DNA of 64,000 bases from Cercis canadensis (taxonomy: Eukaryota > Streptophyta > Magnoliopsida > Fabales > Fabaceae). Under the pieces are notes generated by a model. The model was not told the DNA's origin. It searched no databases and saw only the letters and a list, made by a program, of their open reading frames with translations. The first letter of the stretch is position 1. Each line of letters begins with the position of its first letter. A program made the translations under genes and the position numbers. Below are positions 23,858-34,275 of the stretch, piece by piece. Location: positions 124,001 through 188,000 of the forward strand of contig QAOA01008173.1 in assembly GCA_003255065.1 (NCBI GenBank), read 5' to 3'.

Positions 23858-23962
23858 ATTCTCTTGTTTGATTTTTAGTGCAACCTGATTTGATATGTGA
23901 GAGAGCACTGTGTCTTTTAAAGTTAGCAGTACTGAGTATAAGAAGGGAGGGAGTTCTTCTGG

Positions 23963-23990
23963 CTATACTGTGCCCACACGTTTGGTTGTG
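23963..23990 (-). promoter_or_regulatory. Conserved upstream block of AKR copy 1
   Basis: The plus-strand sequence TGTGCCCACACGTTTGG, followed by a TTTGAA, lies about 110-130 bp before the start codon of copy 1. A near match lies upstream of copy 2. It contains an ACGTGT core on the gene strand, the type of site bound by bZIP or bHLH factors. Confidence 0.4.
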
Positions 23991-24192
23991 TTTGAACCCG
24001 AGACACGCAAAAAGAGTATTGCGCATTTCCACCCGAAAATTCTTATGGACATAAAGATTTGTGAAATTTAGGTGCGCCTTACAAGAATTTTTTTTAAAAA
24101 ATAAAATTCTGTGTACTCGAAAAAGTGGTAAATTGACTTAAATAATACATATTTATAAATTATTTACGAAAAATAGATATTTTTAAAATAAT

Positions 24193-25353
24193 ATATCAAA
24201 ATGGAGCAGTTTTGATCATTTTATTACTAGGCAACAAGACAAATTAATCACGCTAGTTTGTGATGTAGTGTGTTCAAGAGAGCCACGCTACTTTGATGCA
24301 GCGTGAAGGAAGAAGAGGAGAAGAAGAAAGGAAGAAGAATGAAACATGCTACATGGGTGGAAGCGTGACATATGTCACACTACATGGGAAATGGCATCGC
24401 CCAAAGGAACATGCTACTTCCCATGTAGTGAGTTTCCTCTTGCAATTTGGGGCAGATACATAAGATTTTTGTTTGATGGAATACAACCAAGAATACCTAG
24501 TAAAATGATCTACAAAGACAACATAATACTTAAAATGATCTACTGAAACTAGAGGGACAAGACCTCATGCATCAACAAATAAACATTTTAAGGGCCTAGA
24601 AGTCTTGAGACTTGAAGTAGAAAATGGAAGACGATGACTTTTATTTGAAGAACATGATGGGCAATCCTTGATATCATTGGAAATTGAGAGATGATGATGG
24701 GTGACAATGTGATGAATGGTGCGAATCTGAGGATGACTGAACCTATGGTGCCACAGAGAAGTTGAAGGAAGANATATCAAAATGGAGCAGTTTTGATCAT
24801 TTTATTACTAGGCAACCAGACAAATTAATCACGCTAGTTTGTGATGTAGTGTGTTCAAGAGAGCCACGCTACTTTGATGTAGCGTGAAGGAAGAAGAGAA
24901 GAAGAAGAAAGGAAGAAGAATGAAACACGCTACATGGGTGGAAGCGTGACATATGTCACGCTACATGGGAAATGGCATCGCCCAAAGGAACACGCTACTT
25001 CCCATGTAGCGAGTTTCCTCTTGCAATTTGGGGCAGATACATAAGATTTTTGTTTGATGGAATACAACCAAGAATACCTAGTAAAATGATCTACAAAGGC
25101 AACATAATACTTAAAATGATCTACTGAAACTAGAGGGACAAGACCTCATACATCAACAAATAAACATTTTAAGGGCCTAGAAGTCTTGAGACTTGAAGTA
25201 GAAAATGGAAGACGATGACTTTTATTTGAAGAACATGATGGGCAATCCTTGATATCATTGGAAATTGAGAGATGATGATGGGTGACAATGTGATGAATGG
25301 TGCGAATCTGAGGATGACTGAACCTATGGTGCCACAGAGAAGTTGAAGGAAGA
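24193..25353. repeat. 580-bp direct duplication around N24773 (probable assembly artefact)
   Basis: 24193-24772 and 24774-25353 are each 580 bp, abut the single N, and differ at about nine positions. Several of those are CG versus TG or CA. They most likely represent the two haplotypes of one locus. Confidence 0.85.
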
Positions 25354-25469
25354 CGCCGAGCTTGAAGAGCTTGAGGACAGCAAGACCAAGAGACACAGGT
25401 AGGAAGAGAGTAAGTGTGATCTTTACTCGAGCCGCGAAGTAGGGACACTGCTATAGTCAAATCCTTCAC
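25024..25469 (-). pseudogene. Copia GAG-pre-integrase and integrase start (remnant)
   Basis: The frame contains LWHHRFSHPQIRTIHHIVTH and CPSCSSNKSHRLPF, matching the HHCC zinc-binding GAG-pre-integrase domain. CLFVDV follows and then, across a stop, VPLVSVDHFKYYVAFVDHFT and RYSWLY, the beginning of the integrase core. The core is cut off soon after by the junction with MITE DNA. Confidence 0.75.
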
Positions 25470-25734
25470 ACAAAATGAAGAAGGTGAGAACTCAACATAA
25501 ACATTATTGTTAGAACAAAACTAAGAAACAAACACAAGATTGTGTTTCATTTTAGGAACACAATGGACATTATGAAGAGTAAATGAAGAAGAAGAAGTGG
25601 CTAATTTAGTGAAGCCAAGGTGTGTGATAGTCAAACTTGTACTGTTTCCAACAACCATATTTTCAGAACCCTAATAATCTTGCTTGGTGTAGAGATTGGT
25701 GGAAGCATTGGTTACATGGTGTGAAGCCCTGTAT

Positions 25735-26610
25735 TTAGGAGCCAAGGATCAGGATTAAGAGATGGTTGGGTATGAGTGTAGTTGGCCTCTGGGGATTTTT
25801 GGGACAAAGGTGAGGAAAATATTTGTAACAATGGTTAGTAGGATGGCTAGGTTTGGAGCATAGTTGGCATGTAATTGGGAAAGAAGCAGTAGAGGTGTGA
25901 AAGGGAGAGTTGGGCGTTGGAAGAAGAGCCTTAGTGGATGGGTAGCGTTTTTTGAAAGAGAATGGGTGGGGCTTTGTGGCTATGTTTGCAATGATGGGTA
26001 GGGTAGGGGATGAAGTTTCATGTTTATTCAAATAACTTTCAAAATTAACAAGCTTATCCTTAAACTTTGAAAAGGTAATGGGAGTGTCTCTAGCTCTCAG
26101 GACGCCGGATATCTCTTTAAATTCTAGACCTAATCCATTTAACACATGGATAAAAAAGTCAAGATCATCAAGAAGACTTGAAATAAGGCCAGTCTCATCA
26201 GCTAAATTTTTTATTTGCTGGAGAAAGACATTGACTGAATTAGAACCACCAGTGGTGGTAGACAAACGTTCCTTCAAGGACATCAACTGGGAACGTGAAT
26301 GATTAGCAAAGAGAGTCCACAAGTGATCCCAAGCCGCCTTACAGGTGGCTGGTTTTCCAAGGAGATTAAGAACATCAATCTCAAGTGAGGCTGTAATTGT
26401 ATGCAAGAGGAATTTATCTTGCCTAGTCCATAAGGCATACTCGGGATTGGGAAGAGGTATGCCATCGGTAACAATGGTGGAAGGAGGGCAAGGCTTAGTG
26501 CCATCTAAAAATGGCATGAGATCATGGTCATGGAAGAGAGCGTCAACTAGTGTACGCCAAGAGGAATAGTTATGGTGATTAAGTTTTATGGGGAGGTGAG
26601 CAGAGGTCAA
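25735..26610 (-). pseudogene. Copia gag polyprotein (frameshifted)
   Basis: The open frame covers 291 residues including LPIKLNHHNYSSWRTLVDAL, the typical Copia gag N-terminal block. It has a UBN2-like middle part (AAWDHLWTLFANHSRSQLMS) and a CCHC zinc knuckle (CQLCSKPSHPTNHC). The likely initiator ATG near 26698 (MANSSASASS) is in another frame, so a one-base shift separates it from the main frame. The frame has no ATG at its upstream end. Confidence 0.8.
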
Positions 26611-26734
26611 TGAGATTAAAGTAGTGGCTGGGTGGTGGACAGTGGTAGAAATAAGAGGAAATGAAGATGAGAAGAAGCAGATGCCGAGCTATTGGCCATG
26701 TGGGGAAGAAAATTTTTTTGCTGTTAGGCGAGGT

Positions 26735-26746
26735 GTTTTGATACCA
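26735..26746 (-). promoter_or_regulatory. Copia primer-binding site
   Basis: The minus-strand sequence TGGTATCAAAAC directly follows the LTR. It resembles the TGGTATCAGAGC site complementary to initiator methionine tRNA, with two mismatches. Confidence 0.7.
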
Positions 26747-26984
26747 TGAAGAAATAGTAAATGAGGTAAAATAGAAGTTTTTTTTTTTTGTATTGCTAAA
26801 GTTTGTGTTTAAATACACGCATAGAAGAATGAAAGAATGGCTAAACTACTGTACCAGAAAAATAAAAGAATATTTAAGCTACTGTAACAGAAAGATAAAA
26901 GAGTATCTAAGCTACGGTAACAATTTAAAAGTTTAAATACAGTGTAACAAACCCTAATAATTCTAGGGAGAGAGTGATTTATCA
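26747..26984 (-). repeat. 5' LTR of the Copia remnant
   Basis: This is a 238-bp segment on the minus strand that starts TGATAAATCACTC, ends TATTTCTTCA (TG...CA borders) and is followed at once by the primer-binding site. No partner LTR was found in the window, so its exact upstream border is inferred from the junction with MITE sequence. Confidence 0.6.
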
Positions 26985-27190
26985 AAATGCAAGTGTGTCA
27001 TGCTTTCTCACGTAAAATCAAAGTAGTGTGATTCTTTTTAAAACGCTACATCACAAACTAGCGTGAGTAGATTTATCTGTTTGCATAATAATAAATTAAT
27101 CAAAATTGCTCTATTTTAGTATATAGTTTAGAAAATATCTATTTCTTATAAATAGGTTGTAAATATGTATTATTTAGGTCAATTTATCCA

Positions 27191-27818
27191 ATTTTACATA
27201 ATTAATCCCATTTGTATCCAAGTGATATCATTTGGATTTTTTAAAATATTTGTACTGAATGAAACGATTGTGCAAGTGTCAATTTTAGTTTTTTCTTTTC
27301 AATCCATTCCACTTTATTGGATTGTAAGAGTGGCTCTGCTTTGAATTTTGATGGTGGACAAGTTGTTCCATATCCCACTGCCAAACTCGTTGCGCGTCTA
27401 TTTACTTTTCACTAAATTGGTGGGTTCTCGTATTCAACTAGGACTCGTATGTTTTGCTTCAAAGCTTAGATATGGTATTTAGTCCCACGTGATTTGGAAG
27501 TTGGGATAGATGCCTTTGTCTTGTGACCAGACGCGGCAGCGTTAGACAAGTCTCGAGGTCTTTTGATACATAAATTTGGTATAATGAAATGGAAGTGCAA
27601 GAAAGAAAAACTAAATCCTAATAAAGGCATTTACCCATCTTCCTCACATATCATGGTTTGTTTTGTTGAAGCATGTAGATGATGGAAAGAAAAAAAAATC
27701 TCATTTTTGGTGATTGAGGAAGAAACCATGTAGAAAGTAATGTTTTATATGTCTGTTCTTCCTAGATGATTGGCCAATTGTAGTGAAAGTGTGTTTTGAT
27801 TTCTTTTACATTTTTAGT
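27191..27818. other. Spacer between the two MITE copies
   Basis: No gene or element seen. It includes a CACGTG core near 27485. Confidence 0.4.
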
Positions 27819-28222
27819 GTGACTTAAATAATACACATTTTATTTACGAGAAATAAATATTTTTTAAATTATATACTAAAATAGGGTAATTTTAATTATT
27901 TTATTATTTTTCAAACATGCTACATGAGAAATAGTGTGATCTAAAGGAACACGCTACCTTACACGCTACATTTCATGTAGCGTGTTTCCTCTTGAAAAAT
28001 GACCGTTTTGGGATTCCAAATGTAGGTGTGTCACGTTGTCTCACACAAAATCAAAGTAGCGTGACTCTCTTGAAAATGCTACATCACAAACTAACATGAT
28101 CATATTTATCCATTTGCCTAATAATAAAATAATCAAAATTGTCTCATTTTGATATTTAATTTAGAAAGCGGCAATTTCTCATAAATAATTTGTAAATGTG
28201 TATTATTTGAGTCAATTTTTCC
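27819..28222. mobile_element. MITE copy B (complete)
   Basis: Inverted arms of about 200 bp begin TGACTTAAATAATACACATT on the left and, in reverse, TGACTCAAATAATACACATT on the right. The centre contains CACGCTAC/GTAGCGTG octamers and a GTTTCCTCTTG motif identical to the one where copy A was entered by Copia. Confidence 0.7.
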
Positions 28223-28331
28223 AAAAAAATAATATGAAAGTGAAGAAACACAAGGCCAATGTCTGTCATGGGTTAAAGTTTGCTCTCATTTTTTTTTTTA
28301 TCAAAATAAAAGTTTCATGATTGGTTTTAGA

Positions 28332-28514
28332 GTAATGTTAGATAGTCAATTTTTTTTTATAAATTTATTGATAAATTGAATTATATTTATAATCACGTTT
28401 TGATAAAATAAAATGGTAAAGATCACGTATTTATTCAAAAGTGATTATAAATATAACTCAATTTTGATAAGACAATAAATTTTATATAAAAAAAGACTAC
28501 CTAGTATTTTTCTT
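28332..28514. repeat. Palindromic MITE candidate
   Basis: The left arm (GATAGTC, then an A/T run, then ATAATCAC) faces a right arm that in reverse reads GGTAGTC with the same order of motifs. Length is about 180 bp. No clear target duplication was identified. Confidence 0.45.
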
Positions 28515-29129
28515 GATTTTATTAGGGAGTATGAAGCATGGTGTGGATGGTGGTGGAAGTGAGCCAAGCCTAAGCCTAGCTATTATTAAGCTCAAGCTAG
28601 ACTCACTTCATATTAGGCCTTGTTTGGATTTTTATATTTTATCAAATAAAAGTCTATAATAAAATATATTATTGTTTTATTTAAAAAGTAATATTATTTA
28701 GTCTGAGAAAATTTTGTGAAATTATTAAATAAAATAAAATAGTAAAAATCTTATATTTATTCGATGATAATTATAAATTCACATATTATGATAATAATTT
28801 TAACAATAAAATTTAAGTTGTGTAGCATTTTCAATCTAATAATATATATTTTTATTTTTTCAATTCCTCAGCACTACACAACTAGTACAATGCTTAACAA
28901 TATGATTGATACACTAGGAGACACGTACGAGCAAGAAAAGCATTTCACCATCTTCAAATTTCTAATAAAGTCAGATTAGGTCTATAAAAGATAGAACTAA
29001 TCATGGTTAAACATGGTAATATATAGCTTAATTATTTATTCGAACAAACTGGCAATAAGAGATTGTAGTCGGGGAAAACGAAAGGCGTTTATTTTGTTAC
29101 TGATATATAGTGACAGTATTGAGAAAATT

Positions 29130-30899
29130 TTAAGGGTCCCCATCCCAAAGTTGTTCCAAGGTCTGAGAGGACCCACTTTCAGAAAGCCACATGTCTCCTG
29201 TGTATTGCCTGCGCTGTGGTATCTGCTTCATCCTCTCTAACTCTTCTTCGCTCAGTTCAAAATCAAATATTTCAAGGTTCTGTTTCATCCTCTCCTTGTT
29301 GAAGCTCTTCACCATAGCACTCGATCCTTGTTGGTATACCCATCTAAGTGCAACCTGAATATAACAATGTCACAATTAAATCAATTAATTAATAGAACAA
29401 ACCTTAGCAAGGCTAAAAAACTCAGATGTTGACAGATGTGCAATTATGCACATATGATGCACACACCTGCTATTTTTTTTTAGTAATTTTGACTATAATT
29501 CTAGGTTCGAGTATGAAATTTCACATTTAAAAACAATCTCAGTATTAACAAACCTTTTGATAGACCCATTTGCAATTGGGAGAGGCAGATAGCTTTTATA
29601 GAATGAACAGGTCCTATTTTGTCAGCTACTTCCTTAAGTTTTTTTTCTGATGGTCCTGATAATGACCATATATAATTTGTACACTATTTATTGAAAACTT
29701 CAATGACGTTTGTTTTCCATTTTCTTTGATGAAAGATGCTGGTAACCATCTGATTTCTACTTTACCATTTCCACCTTGGTGTTACCACTTATCAAAAATG
29801 CTTCTGGGTAATTTTCTGAACGCATTTCAAGTGTATGATAAATTAACTCATGTAACTGCTTCTGCTTTCTATCTAGTAAGTGTTCGCTTATTTTCTTCCT
29901 TGGTAGTTGGTTTATCTTGCTCATAATTTTCAATTACCTGAGCTATGGTCTTATTTTTCGCTGTAGCAATGTCTTGAAGGATTGGATTCTCCATGACTGC
30001 ACCTGAACCCCAAAAGATCTTATAAGCTCCAAGGGATGACCAAGCACTGACATGAATTCCCTTCTGCTTGCAGAATTCTCTGAGTTTTGCTTGCTGCCAT
30101 GATGGATTCATTTCTACCTAAAACCATTAGCATCATCACTATGAGAAATCTAATCACTATGCCCAAAAGTAAATAGATCACTATTCTATCACATTTTCAC
30201 TACCTGATTAACTGCAGGAGGAATGGTAGCAATTTCTAGGAGTTGGGTCAGTTTTTTGGTCCCATAATTGCAGATACCAATAGACTTTGCCAAGCCCAAC
30301 CTCTGACACTCTTCCATAGCTTTCCATGTCCCTTCTATATCAAAGGGAAGCAAATCTTCCTTTGAAAATTCAACAGGGTTTTCAAGATCATGTCTCAGTC
30401 TCACTGGCCAGTGGATCAGATAAAGATCCACATACTCCGTCCCCAGCTTTCTAAACAATTTCCAACACAAAAAGTAACCAAGCAATTGGTGAGAAAAAAA
30501 AAAGAAAAAAGAACATAAATCCACAATTCAAAATCACCTAAAACTAATTACTGAGGAAAGGGAATTATAGACTTTTAGTTACTTTAATGTGGTCTTGAGA
30601 GCAGGAAGAATAAGATCATGGTGTGCATCTGTGTTCCATGGCTTTGAAGTGATGAAAACTTCATCTCTGCTCTTGATAAGACCTTGCTTTAAAGCTTTGG
30701 CCACGGCTTGGCCAATAGCTTCCTCTGTTCCATATACAGCAGCAGTGTCAAAATGGCGATAGCCAGTTTCAACGGCATCAATGAAGATGGAAACAAGGGC
30801 ATCATTTGGTGGTAGAGGATTCGCTGAAGTTCCAAATCCAAGAACTGGCATTTTGTGGCCTGTGTTTAGTATCACATTTGGCATTTTCTTTCCTTCCAT
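29130..30899 (-). CDS. Aldo-keto reductase (plant AKR4 type), cluster copy 2
   Basis: Four exons (30899-30583, 30450-30204, 30117-29938, 29354-29130, minus strand) join to 322 residues. Exons 1, 3 and 4 have exactly the lengths of copy 1 (317, 180 and 225 bp); exon 2 is one codon longer. The tetrad D51, Y56, K86 and H119 is conserved ([28 protein letters not shown]). IGICNYG replaces copy 1's IGVSNFG, a change near the substrate loop. [30 protein letters not shown] and the WDGDP end are retained. Function is NADPH-dependent carbonyl reduction with unknown substrate. No defect is seen. It is the upstream neighbour of copy 1, separated by about 5 kb of MITE and Copia sequence. Confidence 0.92.
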
Positions 30900-31077
30900 T
30901 TTTTCCTTTCTTAGTTGCCTTTCTCTAACTTTGCAACCAAATGTGACTGAAAAATTGAGGCAGCATCTCTTTTAAACTTATTACAGTATATGGTGGAGGT
31001 GCCTGTATTGTTGCTGTCTAAAAGTGATTTTAACTTTAAATGATAAAGGTAAAGTGATAATTTAGAGAGGGTGCCTA

Positions 31078-31110
31078 TGTTGTGTCCACACGTTGGGATA
31101 TTTTGTTTGA
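31078..31110 (-). promoter_or_regulatory. Conserved upstream block of AKR copy 2
   Basis: The plus-strand sequence TTGTGTCCACACGTTGGG, followed by TTTTGTTTGAAG, lies about 180-200 bp before the start of copy 2. It matches the block upstream of copy 1 and contains the same ACGTGT core. Confidence 0.4.
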
Positions 31111-32113
31111 AGTTCTAGGTCCACATGAGTAGCAATGTTGCAGTTGCATGTGAAATTCAATATGACAAGAGACATGGGCAAAAACAATTGACAAGAGACA
31201 ATCACTTTAAATTATGAGTCATAATACAAACAAGAAGAAAATGAAAGAGAGGAAGAGAAAACGAGCCACGTAGAGAGAATAATGAAAACTACATGTATTA
31301 ATTATTTGGCTTAAAAGCAACTGTTTTGTTTCTTTGTTTTGCTACCGCCAGGGTTGGAAGCTGAATATAAGACATGGCATGTGAGATAAAGTAGGACGTG
31401 CCAATGCCCCAGTTAAAGGGACCAATCAAAAAGTCACATAAAAAAATCAGAATAAGTTTTCTTTATACAAGAAAATATCAAAGATTTGTTGTATTATTTA
31501 TACGAAAATGAAAGAAAAAAATATCATTTACATAAATTGATTTACGAATTACGATAGATATTTTGTTTTTATTTTCTTCGATCGATTAATGACATAACAA
31601 TTCTGATTTAGACTGTTGCATCATTTGGGAATTGAGATGAAATTTTTGGTAAAAATTTCTGGAAAATTTAGCATTACTCTCAGCTAGCTAGCTGTTGTAG
31701 ACTTGTAGTTTTATTTCATCAATTTTGCATTTTGAAGAAGAAGTATATCTCGCCATCCCAAAAATCTTCCACGGATTTGTATGGTCCATTTTCAGAGATA
31801 AATGATTATGCTCTAAAGTCCCTACGCTCTGGAACTTTATTAATCTTCTCCAAATCAAGCTCACTCAATTCCCAATCAAATATTTGAAGATTCTCTTTCA
31901 TTCTCTCCTTGTTGAAACTCTTGACTTCCGGAGTCACACCCTACTCTAATATCCATCTCAGTGCAACCTACAATGGTAAAGTTTCCGTTGTAGGTTATAA
32001 CATAAAGTGAAGAAATATATATTAAAAAAAAAACAATAATGTGAATATGTGATGAGTATTATCCCTTATTTTTTGATAAAATTAATCATTTCAATTTTTT
32101 TTAAGAATAATCT

Positions 32114-32862
32114 CACTACATCTTGTAAATTAGAGATGGATAACGGGCCGGCACGGCTTGATCGGGCCACGACCAATCTGACCCAGTTTTAAATGGGCTA
32201 GTAGAATTTCAGCCTAGCTCAATCTTATTCGAGTTGCGGGCCAAAACAGTCTAGCATCCTTTATTTTTTTTTTTTGTCATGCTTATTTTTTTAAAGAATA
32301 TGAGAACATATTGATTACGAAACGTCAAAATTTTAAAGTCTTAATCAAAATACAAACTCAAATAGACAAATAATAATAAACTACTAAAGTCAACCACATA
32401 CTAATTGAAAAATATTTACCACAACAATTAAATCACTTGAGTATTAACTAAAACAAATTTAGTAAATTTGGAGTTTTAAGAAATTTGNCACTACATCTTG
32501 TAAATTAGAGATGGGTAACGGGCCGGCACGGCTTGATCGGGCCACGACCAATTTGACCTAGTTTTAAATGGGCTAGTAGAATTTCAGCCCAGCTCAATCT
32601 TATTCGAGTTGCGGGCCAAAACAGTCTAGCATCCTTTATTTTTTTTTTTTTTCATGCTTATTTTTTTAAAGAATATGAGAACATATTGATTACGAAACGT
32701 CAAAATTTTAAAGTCTTAATCAAAATACAAACTCAAATAGACAAATAATAATAAACTACTAAAGTCAACCACATACTAATTGAAAAATATTTACCACAAC
32801 AATTAAATCACTTGAGTATTAACTAAAACAAATTTAGTAAATTTGGAGTTTTAAGAAATTTG
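32114..32862. repeat. 374-bp direct duplication around N32488 (probable assembly artefact)
   Basis: 32114-32487 and 32489-32862 are both 374 bp, nearly identical and abut the N. They include the left end of the hAT-like element and its flank, which a real transposition would not duplicate in this way. Confidence 0.85.
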
Positions 32863-33081
32863 GAGTTAGAAATTTCAATTTTAAAAATTCTCAAATCCCA
32901 ATTCAAACTAAAAAAAACCAAATTAGGGCAACCTGGCCCAAACTTGATTGGATCATGGGATAATTCGAGCCAAGCCAAATTGGTCAGTATTTAATTGGAC
33001 CACTAATTTTAAAACCCAACCCACCATTTTATTGGACTAAAATAGATTAGCCCATCAGACTTGGCCCATTTTCCATCTCTA
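32131..33081. mobile_element. hAT-like non-autonomous element in AKR pseudogene
   Basis: The ends are TAGAGATGGATAACGGGCC and, in reverse, TAGAGATGGAAAATGGGCC, matching the TAGRGATGG-type ends common in plant hAT elements. Flanking 8-bp repeats TTGTAAAT (32123-32130) and TTGTCAAT (33082-33089) agree at 7 of 8 bases, as expected for a hAT target duplication. True length is about 575 bp after discounting the assembly duplication. There is no coding capacity. Confidence 0.7.
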
Positions 33082-34275
33082 TTGTCAATAGATAACCACT
33101 TTACTCTTGAAGTGTTTAATTTTTATTTTTTTTTAATTATTCTCTAGAGGATGTGAGTGAATGGTGCAGTAGAAGTCAAACTTGGAAACAAAGTCACCAG
33201 AGATATATTTGCAGCCTATTATTTTTATTTGGCTCGGAAGGAAAAAGAAAGAAAAAAATGTCAAAGAGAAAATTTAGCTGTGCCACAGTCTTGGCTTTTG
33301 CAATGGCAATGTGGTTTAGTAAAGGGCTCTGCATCACAGCACGTGAACCATACCATAGTAATGAACTCCATTAATTGCCAAAGGGGACCATGCACTCACG
33401 TGAATTCCTTTTTCTTGCTGCCATGCTACGTTCACCTCCACCTGCAAACAATTCATTTTCCTTTTGGGATGAAAATGAAGCATGAAGCCTAGAAGTGGGT
33501 TGATTCAGTGAGTTGCAACTTTAGAGGTGTTTGGTAGACCGGTATCTTCGGTACATCCAAGATAGCATCCAAGACAACAGAGAATACCAATGTATCAAAC
33601 ATCTCCCTAATCCAATAGTCATTTTCAGCCCATCTAAAATTATAAAAGTAAAATGCAACTCATTCCATTACCCTATGTCTTGGTACGATTGAGGCCTATT
33701 TATCCATAAACATATACTTTTACAGTAATTTACTTGAACTATGTTTGAAGTTTGAAGAAATAACGCAAAATTTTCTTTTAGTTTTGAAAATTGTATAAAA
33801 ATTAATTGTCCTTTAATTTGAAGGTCAGGGATATTTTTGTTATGTTAAAATTTAACATAATAGAGATATGTGTAATTTTTGAAATAAAAAAAAAAGGTTT
33901 ATATCATGTTAAAATGTAAATAAAATAGGTAAAATCATTGTAATTTTTGAAATAACAAGGGATATTTTTGTAATTTCATTAAACTTTGCAAAGCATATTG
34001 ATAATTGTTGTTCTATTAGTTAAATATTAACTATAAATTAGTATACTATTCTAAAATTTTCGAAACTTCATAAAAATGTTACTAGGGCTCTTGATAAGAC
34101 CCTCCTTTAGGGGTTGTGCCACAGCTTGACCCAGAGGTTCTTCAGTGCCATAAGAAACTGCAGTGTCGAAATGGCGAGAGCCGATGAACGAAGATGGAGG
34201 TGAAAAGGATGAGAAACCGTGCTCAGGAGCCCTAGCATCGCCATCTTTTGGCCTCAGTTCAGCTCCACTTCCGTA

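Larger units (their letters stand above)
25024..26984 (-). mobile_element. Ty1/Copia LTR retrotransposon, 3'-truncated remnant
   Basis: Read on the minus strand it has a 238-bp LTR (26984-26747), a primer-binding site, a gag gene, and then a GAG-pre-integrase block with the start of the integrase core. It ends at 25024 against MITE sequence. The reverse transcriptase, RNase H and 3' LTR are absent. The integrase start reads through stops. The element is therefore non-autonomous and decayed, and lies inside MITE copy A. Confidence 0.85.
24128..27190. mobile_element. MITE copy A, split by a Copia insertion
   Basis: The left arm (from TAAATTGACTTAAATAATAC at 24129) and the right arm (ending near 27190 and, in reverse, TAAATTGACCTAAATAATAC) are inverted copies for about 200 bp. 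Both arms carry many CACGCTAC/GTAGCGTG octamers. The Copia remnant lies between them. A complete, uninterrupted relative is at 27819-28222. The left arm is doubled by the assembly duplication at N24773. Confidence 0.65.
31752..34275 (-). pseudogene. Aldo-keto reductase pseudogene, cluster copy 3
   Basis: Three pieces of an AKR gene lie in order on the minus strand. An exon-1 piece at 34275-34085 (KMAMLGLL, then after a deletion SRHFDTAVSYGTEEPLGQAV). An exon-3 piece at 33441-33278 (HVSAWSPL with the preceding KLREFCK-like segment lost, then frameshifted). An exon-4 piece at 31967-31752 ([20 protein letters not shown]). Exon 4 has two in-frame stops (after ILE and after DFRA), and the terminal stop is lost. 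Exon 2, with the catalytic His, is missing. A hAT-like element sits between the exon-4 and exon-3 pieces. Confidence 0.85.

Noticed and set aside
23858-23908. 17-residue N-terminal extension of AKR copy 1 from an upstream ATG
   Set aside because: The extension has no counterpart in AKR copy 2, whose start aligns with the ATG at 23857. It is more likely leader sequence.
33153-33492. Plus-strand open frames of 73 and 111 residues
   Set aside because: They are antisense to the exon-3 piece of the AKR pseudogene.
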